The position numbers were made by a program, and so were the translations under genes. From contig JAGNNB010000075.1 in assembly GCA_017990865.1 (NCBI GenBank), positions 1-10,261 of the forward strand: a stretch of 10,261 bases of DNA, in the 5' to 3' direction. Shown one piece after another: positions 1 through 10,261 of the stretch (position 1 is its first letter; each line of letters begins with the position of its first letter). The DNA comes from Lysobacteraceae bacterium. Its GTDB lineage: Bacteria; Pseudomonadota; Gammaproteobacteria; Xanthomonadales; Xanthomonadaceae. Under the pieces are notes generated by a model that made no database searches, was not told the origin of the DNA, and was given only the letters and a program-made list of their open reading frames with translations.

Positions 1-259
1 ACGATGGACTCGCGTCGTCGGATCGAAGTTCCCGCCCGGCTGCGGCCGTTCAGGATGCCTGCGGTCGGCGATGCCCCAAGGCGGCGCAGACGGCGGTGCG
101 GCCCCCAAATCCAGCCCGGAGCCGGCCGACGAGGCCCCGAATCCTCGGGCGAGCCCACGACGCGGCGCGCCAGGGCTGGGCGAGCGAGCCCCCGGCTAGC
201 CCATATCGACGATCTGCGACTGGCGTCGCGCACGGACCTGCGTTTTCGACCTTGGTCGG
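1..259. other. Upstream region without a convincing gene
   Basis: This GC-rich stretch precedes the ATP synthase promoter. Reading frame 2 on the + strand is open from the window edge to a TAG at 197-199 and would encode a Pro/Ala/Gly/Arg-rich tail, so it could be the disordered C-terminus of an upstream gene. There is no recognisable motif to support that. Other open frames here, on both strands, are Arg/Pro-rich and look like GC-rich shadows. I see no clear intrinsic terminator; only a weak 5-bp stem lies near 136-149. Confidence 0.3.
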
Positions 260-289
260 TTGCCCCGGAAAACGCCCGACTGCTATACT
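260..289 (+). promoter_or_regulatory. Predicted sigma70-type promoter of the atp operon
   Basis: TTGCCC at 260-265 matches four of six -35 consensus positions. It is followed after 18 bp by TATACT at 284-289, which is preceded by TG one base upstream (TGCTATACT), giving an extended -10. Transcription would start near 296, leaving an untranslated leader of about 78 nt before the GTG of atpI. This is the best promoter-like element upstream of the operon, and no competing gene lies between it and atpI. The call rests on motif match only. Confidence 0.6.
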
Positions 290-373
290 TTTCAGGCTTC
301 GCGGGGCGGTTTTGATCGGTGACTCGGTTTCTGGTCGATCCGCTTCCGCTTCCGCCAATTCCCCGGGTGCCGC

Positions 374-751
374 GTGCTGAATACCGTTCAAGCGGGCCGG
401 CGGCTGGCGCGACGCGCGGTCGTTTCCCAAGCCGTCGCGACGCTGCTCGTCTCGCTCGTATGTCTGGCGTTCGGGCCCGAGGCCGCGCTGGGGGCGTTCG
501 TCGGCGGCGCCGCGATCGCGGTCGGCAGTGCGATCGCCGGGGGCTTCACATTCGCGGGCGGTGTGAGCGGCGCAGGCGCGATTTTCGCGCGACTGCTGCT
601 CGGGACGGCGGCGAAATGGATGCTCGCGATCGTGGCGACGTACGTTGCGATCGCGGTCTTCGATTGGCCGGCCATCGCGGTACTGGTCGGGATGGCGTCG
701 GCTGCCGCGGCGCCGTTGTTATCGGCGAACGGCGTGCGAGGGCGCGGGTAA
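374..751 (+). CDS. atpI: ATP synthase subunit I (AtpI), assembly factor
   Basis: This 125-residue, very hydrophobic protein is the first gene of the operon. AtpI is a small inner-membrane protein that assists assembly of the c-ring and is not part of the finished enzyme. About four membrane segments can be placed: roughly residues 15-33, 36-58, 68-94 and 97-117. A Gly/Ala-rich second helix (LGAFVGGAAIAVG) is followed by a third helix with Arg and Lys (FARLLLGTAAKW), which resembles the family pattern. The start is GTG at 374; the frame is closed upstream by TGA at 320-322 and no better start lies between. No good Shine-Dalgarno site precedes it, so translation may be weak, as is usual for this accessory subunit. 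The call leans on position ahead of atpB as much as on sequence, because AtpI is poorly conserved. Confidence 0.85.
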   Translation: MLNTVQAGRRLARRAVVSQAVATLLVSLVCLAFGPEAALGAFVGGAAIAVGSAIAGGFTFAGGVSGAGAIFARLLLGTAAKWMLAIVATYVAIAVFDWPAIAVLVGMASAAAAPLLSANGVRGRG

Positions 752-782
752 TACGCGACCTGGGGCGAGCCGAAAGCGATAG

Positions 783-2028
<1,246 letters not shown>

Positions 2029-2036
2029 TCGGCAAC

Positions 2037-2064
2037 GGCGCGCACCGCTTTAACGGTGCGCGCC
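2037..2064 (+). promoter_or_regulatory. Hairpin after atpE
   Basis: A perfect 11-bp stem (GGCGCGCACCG / CGGTGCGCGCC) with a six-nt loop CTTTAA begins nine nt after the atpE stop codon. No T-run follows the right arm, so it does not look like a strong intrinsic terminator. It probably protects the 3' end of atpE-containing transcripts or marks a processing point, which would favour c-subunit mRNA over the downstream genes. That function is inference. Confidence 0.55.
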
Positions 2065-2137
2065 ATCGTTCGCGCATGCCGCGGTCTCGCGCCGCGGTCT
2101 GCGCCGATTCGCAGGACACGCTTTTCCAGGGCACGTC

Positions 2138-2608
2138 ATGAATCCGAATATCACCCTGCTGGGCCAGATGTTTTCGTTTGCGCTTCTCATCTGGTTCACC
2201 GTCAAGTTCGTATGGCCGCCGTTGATGAAGGCGATCGAGGAACGGCAGAAGAAAATCGCCGATGGCCTCGCCGCTGCCGACAACGCGCAGAAGAACCTCG
2301 CTCAGGCCGAAGAAAAGGTCAACGAGGAGCTGAAGCACGCGCGGACGAAGGCCAACGAGATCATCGAGCAGGCGCACCAACGCGCCAATCAGATCGTCGA
2401 TCAAGCCAAGAACGACGCTGTCGCTGAAGCCAATCGTCAGAAGGCGGTCGCCGAAGCCGATATCGCCGCCTCCGCCAACCGCGCCAAGGAAGATCTGCGC
2501 AAGCAGGTGTCCGCGCTCGCGGTCAGCGGCGCCGAAAAGCTGCTCAAGCGCGAAATCGACGCCAACGCCCACAAGGCGTTGATCGACGATCTCGCCGCGC
2601 AGCTCTGA
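2138..2608 (+). CDS. atpF: F1Fo ATP synthase subunit b (peripheral stalk)
   Basis: Subunit b is a dimeric stator that links subunit a in the membrane to delta and alpha at the top of F1. At 156 residues it has exactly the length of E. coli b. A single N-terminal membrane helix (about 7-28, ending KFVWPPL) is followed by a charged amphipathic coiled coil (about 30-125, with [12 protein letters not shown] including Arg36, the conserved hinge arginine). The C-terminal part ([22 protein letters not shown], in two pieces) is the delta-binding region. The ATG at 2138 is preceded by a weak AGGG (2128-2131). It starts 109 bp after atpE, and the gap contains the atpE 3' hairpin. The downstream gap to atpH is 181 bp and carries repeats. 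Confidence 0.97.
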   Translation: MNPNITLLGQMFSFALLIWFTVKFVWPPLMKAIEERQKKIADGLAAADNAQKNLAQAEEKVNEELKHARTKANEIIEQAHQRANQIVDQAKNDAVAEANRQKAVAEADIAASANRAKEDLRKQVSALAVSGAEKLLKREIDANAHKALIDDLAAQL

Positions 2609-2650
2609 CGGAAATGCCGATCATGATCGTCTTTCGCCACAGCGACTATC

Positions 2651-2696
2651 GCCCCCTTGAGTCAAGGGGGCTGCAGCGACGCGCAGCGGCGCTGCG
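2651..2696. repeat. Palindromic repeat element in the atpF-atpH gap
   Basis: Two palindromes lie side by side. The first has 10-bp arms GCCCCCTTGA / TCAAGGGGGC around a single central G (2651-2671). The second is a 6-bp stem CGCAGC / GCTGCG with loop GGC (2682-2696); an alternative pairing GCAGCG / CGCTGC also exists. Elements of this look are, from memory, scattered between genes in Xanthomonadaceae genomes. I cannot verify copy number from one window. No gene is encoded here. Confidence 0.55.
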
Positions 2697-2718
2697 GGGG
2701 ATGTGGAGGCGTGACGCT

Positions 2719-2745
2719 GCAACGATTCGCGATGCGAATCGTTGC
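2719..2745. repeat. Near-perfect palindrome upstream of atpH
   Basis: Twelve-bp arms GCAACGATTCGC and GCGAATCGTTGC are separated by only three bases (GAT). As RNA this forms a stable stem 44 nt before the atpH start codon; as DNA it has the symmetry of a dimeric protein-binding site. No T-run follows. It is distinct in sequence from the adjacent C/G-rich palindromes at 2651-2696. Confidence 0.5.
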
Positions 2746-2789
2746 GGGTCTCCGAAGCCCACGCAGATCGTTTCGCATGGAGTGACCGA

Positions 2790-3332
2790 ATGAGCCAAGG
2801 TCTTACGCTCGCACGCCCCTACGCCCGCGCCGCTTATGCGATCGCGCGCGAAGCCGGCGCCGCGGCACAGTGGTCGGACGCCTTGGCGTTCGCCTCCAGT
2901 GTCGCCGCCGACCCGCGGGTTCACGCGTTGCTCGGTCACCCGCGTTTGGGCCGCGCCGATGCCGTCGCGCTGCTGTCGCCGCCTGGCGGTAACGGCGCTG
3001 GCGTGTCGGAAACGTTCGGCAATTTCCTCGCGCTGCTGGCCGATAACCGTCGGCTGACGCTGCTGCCGGACATCGCCGGGCTGTTCGACGCGTTGCGCGC
3101 CGAAGCCGAACGCGTCGTCAAAGCCAAGGTCACCTCGGCCGCGGCGTTGCCGGCGGCGGAACTCGAGACGATCAAAGTCGCGCTCAAGCGCCGCTTCGGT
3201 CGCGATGTCGAGATCGAAACCGCAGTCGACGGCAGTTTGATCGGCGGCGCGGTGATCGATGCCGGCGACGTGGTGATCGATGGTTCGCTCAAGAGCAAGC
3301 TGGCGCGTCTGCAGACGGCGTTGGCGCAGTAA
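2790..3332 (+). CDS. atpH: F1Fo ATP synthase subunit delta
   Basis: Delta caps the alpha3beta3 hexamer and connects it to the b dimer, completing the stator. The protein is 180 residues (E. coli 177). The N-terminal helical domain begins with the family-typical ARPYARAAYAIA (8-19). The C-terminal signature runs from about 150 to 173 (LIGGAVIDAGDVVIDGS then LKSKLARL). I chose ATG 2790 because GGAG (2779-2782) lies seven nt upstream and the ARPYA motif then falls at its usual place. A TTG at 2742 would add 16 residues of unlikely sequence and overlap a palindrome. The gene stands apart from atpF by 181 bp and from atpA by 146 bp, and both gaps contain inverted repeats. Delta is the least conserved F1 subunit, so divergence in the middle (PPGGNGAG, 64-71) is not alarming. 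Confidence 0.95.
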   Translation: MSQGLTLARPYARAAYAIAREAGAAAQWSDALAFASSVAADPRVHALLGHPRLGRADAVALLSPPGGNGAGVSETFGNFLALLADNRRLTLLPDIAGLFDALRAEAERVVKAKVTSAAALPAAELETIKVALKRRFGRDVEIETAVDGSLIGGAVIDAGDVVIDGSLKSKLARLQTALAQ

Positions 3333-3343
3333 AGCCGGGCATC

Positions 3344-3419
3344 GGGAATCGAGAATCGGGAATCGTGAGCTTGGCTTTTTGCGCTCTTGACCATTCCCCA
3401 TTCCCGATTCTCCATTCCC
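3344..3419. repeat. GGGAATCG-type inverted repeat, atpH-atpA gap
   Basis: The left arm (3344-3363) is made of short units of the type GGGAATC; the right arm (3400-3419) is C-rich. Nineteen of 20 positions are complementary, with one mismatch at 3350, enclosing 36 nt. In the transcript this gives a long stable stem-loop just before the atpA ribosome binding site. The same family appears at 5040-5126. I associate such heptad-like repeats with Xanthomonadaceae intergenic regions. No T-run directly follows, so it is not a typical terminator. Confidence 0.75.
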
Positions 3420-3478
3420 AAACGATTTAAAGACTCCGAGTGCCGCCGTTCGCGGTACACGCAACAGGAACCAGCAAA

Positions 3479-5029
<1,551 letters not shown>

Positions 5030-5039
5030 CGCCGAGAAT

Positions 5040-5126
5040 CGGGAGTCGGGAATAGGGAATAGGGAATCGCAAAAGCGAACCCCGAAACCAATCCATCGAT
5101 TCCCCATTCCCGATTCCCCATTCCCG
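5040..5126. repeat. GGGAATCG-type inverted repeat, atpA-atpG gap
   Basis: The left arm 5040-5069 is G-rich, built of GGGAATA/GGGAATC-like units. The right arm 5097-5126 is its C-rich counterpart. Of 30 positions, 26 are complementary and one more can form G-U. The 27-nt spacer contains CGCAAAAGCG; the inverse of part of this (GCTTTTGCG) resembles GCTTTTTGCG in the copy at 3344-3419, so the two elements may lie in opposite orientation. The stem begins ten nt after the atpA stop and ends 24 nt before atpG. Confidence 0.75.
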
Positions 5127-5150
5127 TAAAGCGAGCGCAGCGAGCGAAGC

Positions 5151-7503
<2,353 letters not shown>

Positions 7504-7511
7504 TTCGTGTT

Positions 7512-7599
7512 CCCTCCCCCGCGTGCGGGGGAGGGTTAGGGTGGGGGTATGTTGCCCTCGCCCTCACCCCTAGCCCTCTCCCGCAGGCGGGAGAGGGGG
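7512..7599. repeat. Paired inverted hairpin element in the atpD-atpC gap
   Basis: Hairpin one has 11-bp arms CCCTCCCCCGC / GCGGGGGAGGG with a two-nt loop (7512-7535). Hairpin two has 10-bp arms CCCTCTCCCG / CGGGAGAGGG with loop CAGG (7574-7597). The stretch after the first (TTAGGGTGGGGG) resembles the inverse of the stretch before the second (CCCTCACCCCTAG). The whole is therefore two copies of one repeat head to head, like a BIME. Similar CCCTCTCCC...GGGAGAGGG elements are, as I recall, widespread in proteobacterial intergenic DNA. Confidence 0.75.
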
Positions 7600-7622
7600 A
7601 CAATGAATAAGAGCGTTCACCT

Positions 7623-8045
7623 ATGGCCACCATCCGTTGCGACATCGTCAGCGCCGAAGCCGAGATCTATCACGGCGAAGCTACGCTCGTGGTCGCCACC
7701 GGCGAGCAGGGCGAACTCGGCATCGCGCCGCGTCACGCGCCGCTGATCACGCGTCTGAAGCCGGGCAAAGTCGTCGTCACCACGCCGAACGGCGAGACGC
7801 TCGATTTCGCGATCTCCGGCGGTTTGCTCGAAGTGCAGCCGCAGGTCGTGACTGTGTTGGCCGACACCGCCATCCGCGCCGACGATATCGACGAAGCGGC
7901 GGTGCGCGCGGCGATGGAAGAGGCCAGGCGCGCGCTGGAGCACAAAGACCCGAAGATGAGCACCGAAGAGGCGCAGTCGCAGCTTGCGATGAGCCTCGCG
8001 CAGTTGAGCGCCCTGGAGCGCTTGCGCAAGAACCTCAAGCATTGA
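7623..8045 (+). CDS. atpC: F1Fo ATP synthase subunit epsilon
   Basis: Epsilon sits on the rotor foot with gamma and can inhibit ATP hydrolysis through its mobile C-terminal helices. The protein is 140 residues (E. coli 139). The N-terminal beta-sandwich (about 1-84) holds the family patterns [19 protein letters not shown] (30-48) and [19 protein letters not shown] (65-83). The C-terminal helical hairpin (about 88-140, [18 protein letters not shown] onward) is complete, so the inhibitory form should be possible. ATG 7623 follows a weak AAGAG (7609-7613) by nine nt. The gene is the last of the operon, separated from atpD by a repeat-filled gap and followed 36 nt later by a strong terminator. 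Confidence 0.97.
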   Translation: MATIRCDIVSAEAEIYHGEATLVVATGEQGELGIAPRHAPLITRLKPGKVVVTTPNGETLDFAISGGLLEVQPQVVTVLADTAIRADDIDEAAVRAAMEEARRALEHKDPKMSTEEAQSQLAMSLAQLSALERLRKNLKH

Positions 8046-8081
8046 TTGTTCGCGCCGGGGCTCGCCCCGTACGAAACATCG

Positions 8082-8106
8082 AAACGCCGGCGAAAGCCGG
8101 CGTTTT
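8082..8106 (+). terminator. Intrinsic terminator of the atp operon
   Basis: A 10-bp GC-rich stem (AAACGCCGGC / GCCGGCGTTT) with the stable tetraloop GAAA is followed by a short T-run (TTTTGTT). It begins 37 nt after the atpC stop. The A-rich left flank means it could also stop convergent minus-strand transcription, though less well. A smaller hairpin CGGGGC / GCCCCG (8056-8069) precedes it. Confidence 0.85.
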
Positions 8107-8127
8107 GTTGTCGCTGTTCTCGTCTCT

Positions 8128-8150
8128 GTAGAGCGGAGCGAAGCTCCGCT
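8128..8150 (+). repeat. GTAG-type REP palindrome, + orientation
   Basis: The tetranucleotide GTAG (8128-8131) heads a palindrome with 8-bp arms AGCGGAGC / GCTCCGCT around GAA (8132-8150). A GTAG tag followed by an imperfect palindrome is the hallmark of REP elements associated with RAYT tyrosine-HUH transposases, such as SMAG repeats of Stenotrophomonas. It is an exact inverse of the three copies that follow. No RAYT gene is in the window. Confidence 0.75.
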
Positions 8151-8171
8151 GTTCTTTTCGGTCGGTTGCAT

Positions 8172-8285
8172 AGCGGAGCTTCGCTCCGCTCTACGAAAAA
8201 TGGCGATGGGTTTCGTAGCGGAGCTTCGCTCCGCTCTACGAAAAAATGGTGGTGGGTTGTTTAGCGGAGCTTCGCTCCGCTCTAC
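8172..8285 (-). repeat. Three tandem GTAG-type REP palindromes, - orientation
   Basis: Three identical 23-nt copies lie at 8172-8194, 8217-8239 and 8263-8285, each reading GTAG then arms AGCGGAGC / GCTCCGCT around GAA on the minus strand. The period is 45-46 bp. The 22- and 23-nt spacers are themselves related: both start GAAAAA and contain ATGG and TGGGTT. The unit of duplication is therefore larger than the palindrome. Together with the copy at 8128-8150 this makes a mixed-orientation REP cluster between convergent genes. The last copy ends seven nt from the stop codon of the GtrA-like gene and may act as its 3' stem-loop. Confidence 0.8.
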
Positions 8286-8292
8286 AGCCTCA

Positions 8293-8676
8293 TCATGCTT
8301 TGTAGACCCAATGCCGCGATAGCAGAAATCCGGCCAACCCCAGCGTCAATTCGATGGCGGGTTTCGCCAGCCAGGCCCATTGCAAGCCGAAGACATCGTC
8401 GATGCGGCTCATCGCGAACGTGCTGATCGTCGTATTGCATAGCCACATCAGCAGGAAACGCTGCAGTTGGCGGCGGCCGACGGCCGTGCCTTCCGACGAG
8501 AACGTGATCCTGCCGTTGAGCAAGAAACCGAGCATCGCGCCGCTGATGCGGCCGCAAACGTTCGCGACCTCCACCATCGCGCCAAGATGGCTGACCAGCA
8601 CCATCACGCCCCAATCCACCAGCCACTGCACGCCGCCGATGATCAGATAATGCCGGCCTTGCCGCGTCAGACTCAT
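8293..8676 (-). CDS. GtrA-family small membrane protein
   Basis: This 127-residue protein has four predicted membrane helices at about 10-29, 34-53, 72-92 and 100-121. The pattern FLLNGRITF (51-59) at the end of helix 2 and FLLSRHWVYK (117-126) near the C-terminus fit the GtrA family, which shares four helices and FLLNRxWxF-like motifs. GtrA-type proteins are thought to flip undecaprenyl-phosphate-linked sugars across the inner membrane for O-antigen or cell-wall modification. The start ATG overlaps the stop of the upstream glycosyltransferase gene (ATGA, 8673-8676), with GGGA seven nt before, so the two are probably translationally coupled. The usual third partner, a GtrB-like cytoplasmic glycosyltransferase, is not in the window. 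Family call is firm; substrate is unknown. Confidence 0.85.
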   Translation of the reverse strand: MSLTRQGRHYLIIGGVQWLVDWGVMVLVSHLGAMVEVANVCGRISGAMLGFLLNGRITFSSEGTAVGRRQLQRFLLMWLCNTTISTFAMSRIDDVFGLQWAWLAKPAIELTLGLAGFLLSRHWVYKA

Positions 8677-10261
8677 GGCGATGTCCCATCGGCGCGAGTT
8701 TCGGATGTTTCGGACGCATGGAGTGCTGCGAATCGCCACAGTTCCACCGCCTCCAGCGTGCGCGCCTGCGTCGCGCCCGCGCGTGCGAGCCCGGCGCGCA
8801 ATGCGGGCGAAGCACGCTCGGTGGTCACCAATGCCCAGCGGATGCGATGACGCGCGAACAACGCGGCCCACAGCGCGCCGCTCGCATCGCGTTCTGCCGC
8901 CGCCGCCTCGGCCGCGAGCGAAGGGTCGTGCTCGGCGACGGTGCGTCCGCGTAAGCCGAGTTCGGCGACGCTGTTGCGGGACGGGTCGGTCGCGAGCACG
9001 AGTTGATCCGGCGCGTCGGGTACCTCGCGCAACAGCAACCGCTCGGGCACATAGAACGGAAACACGCGTGCGGGGTCGCCGCCGCTTTTGATCGTGCGTT
9101 TGATCGCCGCCGAGTGATGCAACCAACTCGCGTTCGCTTGATACGCCAGATTCAGAACGCACACGCCGACGATCAGCCAAGCGAACGGGCGCGCGCCGAT
9201 GCGCGAACGCAGACCCATCGGCAACAACACGCAGAACAAGGCGAGCCCCGGGTAGGCGTAGCGCGCATACTGCATCGGCAACAACGGCAAACACAGCACC
9301 GCCGTCGCGGCCAGCGCGAACGCGCGCGCGCCGGGGCGCATCAGCGACAACAGCCAGGCGCCCGCGAGCGCGATCGGCGCGAATCCCAAACCGCCGTCCC
9401 AGGCTTCGACGTAGCGATCGGTGTCGAAGATCAACCGCCAAGGTAGCGCTGCATCGACGCCGGCGAACCAGCGATCGTCGCGATATTGCGCTTGGGGGAA
9501 GTACGGCGAGGCGAAGACATCGTTGAACATCGGCAGCAGGGGATTGCCGGTGACGAACCAAGCTTGCGCGTAACTCGATGCGGCCAATGCGACGAAGATC
9601 CCCACGGCGAGCGCCGTGCCGCGCACGGAGGCGCCGTGTCGCCATAAGGCGTAGGCGAGCAACGGCAGCGCGGAGAAACCGTGCACGAGTTTCAGCGCGA
9701 ACAAGCCCGCGAACAGCGCCGCGCCAGCGACGAGGCGGCCTTCGCTCGGCGCGAGGGCGACCGCGGCGAACGCGAGCAACACCGCAGTCGCGGCGAGTTC
9801 GGTTTGCATGCCGGCGGCGATCCAGATCAGCGGCGGCAGGCTCGCGAACAGCGCCACCGCCGCCCAGCGTTCGCGCGCGCAGGCGCCGCGCGCGCGCGCG
9901 ATCGACCACGCTGCGCCCGCGGCCAAGCTCAGCCACAGCGCATTGAGCGCGCCGTGCGCTTCGCGTCGCGCCAGTACGAACACCAAGCCGTGCAACACAT
10001 CGCCGGCCCAGGGCGCGAACGACCACACCTGATACTCCGGCTGCGGCGCGTAATAGCCTTGCGACATCAACTGCGTCGGCAGGTTCAAGTGATAGCCGAT
10101 GTCGTCCAGTTGCATCGCCGGAATCCAGCAAGCGGTACTGGCGAGGCCGAGCAGGATCACGGCCGCGGCGGCGGCCCGCGGCGCGTCGGCGACGGCGTCG
10201 CGCCATTGCGCGCGCATCGTGCGCAGCGCGTCGGCGAGTACTGCGCGTCGCAGGAACACGA
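8673..10261 (-). CDS. Polytopic GT-C-like glycosyltransferase, 5' end open at the window edge
   Basis: At least 528 residues are visible. A GTG at 10259 could be the start, but the frame is open to the edge, so it may be partial. About ten membrane helices span residues 28-390. After the first helix comes the loop LDDIGYHLNLPTQL with Asp52-Asp53, the place where GT-C enzymes (PMT/ArnT-like, family 39) keep their catalytic acidic residue. TGNPLLPMFND (237-247) resembles a GNPxxP motif seen in such proteins. The last 130 residues are soluble and probably periplasmic. GT-C enzymes move sugars from polyprenyl-phosphate carriers onto lipids, glycans or proteins outside the inner membrane. Overlap with the GtrA-like gene supports a lipid-linked sugar pathway. 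The exact family and acceptor cannot be told from the sequence. Confidence 0.75.
   Translation of the reverse strand, partial: VFLRRAVLADALRTMRAQWRDAVADAPRAAAAAVILLGLASTACWIPAMQLDDIGYHLNLPTQLMSQGYYAPQPEYQVWSFAPWAGDVLHGLVFVLARREAHGALNALWLSLAAGAAWSIARARGACARERWAAVALFASLPPLIWIAAGMQTELAATAVLLAFAAVALAPSEGRLVAGAALFAGLFALKLVHGFSALPLLAYALWRHGASVRGTALAVGIFVALAASSYAQAWFVTGNPLLPMFNDVFASPYFPQAQYRDDRWFAGVDAALPWRLIFDTDRYVEAWDGGLGFAPIALAGAWLLSLMRPGARAFALAATAVLCLPLLPMQYARYAYPGLALFCVLLPMGLRSRIGARPFAWLIVGVCVLNLAYQANASWLHHSAAIKRTIKSGGDPARVFPFYVPERLLLREVPDAPDQLVLATDPSRNSVAELGLRGRTVAEHDPSLAAEAAAAERDASGALWAALFARHRIRWALVTTERASPALRAGLARAGATQARTLEAVELWRFAALHASETSETRADGTSP

Noticed and set aside
4..315. Arg-rich 103-codon frame upstream of atpI
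   Set aside because: Its product has no motif, and it runs straight through the promoter and presumed transcription start.
2711..2785. A 24-codon leader frame (GTG 2711 to TGA 2783-2785) ending just before atpH
   Set aside because: GGAGG is only one nt from the GTG, too close for initiation, and the frame spans a repeat palindrome. It may be chance.
2742..2789. N-terminal extension of atpH from TTG
   Set aside because: No ribosome binding site, it overlaps a palindrome, and ATG 2790 has GGAG at seven nt and fits the family length.
8172..8285. CRISPR-like array
   Set aside because: Only three regular units, the repeat is a GTAG-headed palindrome, the spacers resemble each other, and no cas gene is present.
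8293..10206. A 637-codon minus-strand frame that would fuse a long upstream part to the GtrA-like protein
   Set aside because: The first 510 residues are Arg/Ala-rich shadow sequence in another frame of the glycosyltransferase gene. Only the last 127 residues make a sensible protein, which starts at ATG 8676.

Overview
The window is a bacterial chromosomal segment dominated by a complete F1Fo ATP synthase operon on the + strand, in the classical gammaproteobacterial order atpI-atpB-atpE-atpF-atpH-atpA-atpG-atpD-atpC (374-8045). The proteins are close in length and motif content to the E. coli subunits. The GC-rich codon use, together with short palindromic repeats of types I associate with Xanthomonadaceae (GTAG-headed REPs and GGGAATCG-type inverted repeats), suggests a Lysobacter/Xanthomonas-like gammaproteobacterium. 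That placement is inference, not proof.

Layout: positions 1-259 hold no convincing gene. A sigma70-type promoter with an extended -10 lies at 260-289. Then come atpI (assembly factor), atpB (a), a pyrimidine-rich leader and atpE (c), atpF (b), atpH (delta), atpA (alpha), atpG (gamma), atpD (beta) and atpC (epsilon). A strong intrinsic terminator follows at 8082-8106. A cluster of four identical GTAG-type REP palindromes (8128-8285) fills the space between the operon and a convergent minus-strand pair: a polytopic GT-C-like glycosyltransferase, open at the right edge, overlapping by ATGA with a small GtrA-family membrane protein.

The Fo genes (a, b, c) build the proton channel and stator, delta joins stator to F1, alpha/beta form the catalytic hexamer, and gamma/epsilon form the rotor stalk. 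Key residues are all present: c Asp63, a Arg208, both P-loops, beta Glu184 and alpha Arg379. The c subunit carries the proton-type acid. The minus-strand pair most likely handles lipid-linked sugars at the inner membrane and is unrelated to ATP synthesis.

The genes themselves are ordinary housekeeping genes. What stands out is the spacing: several intergenic gaps inside the operon are over 100 bp and are filled by different palindromic repeat families. I see no new defence system, CRISPR array, transposase gene or RNA gene.
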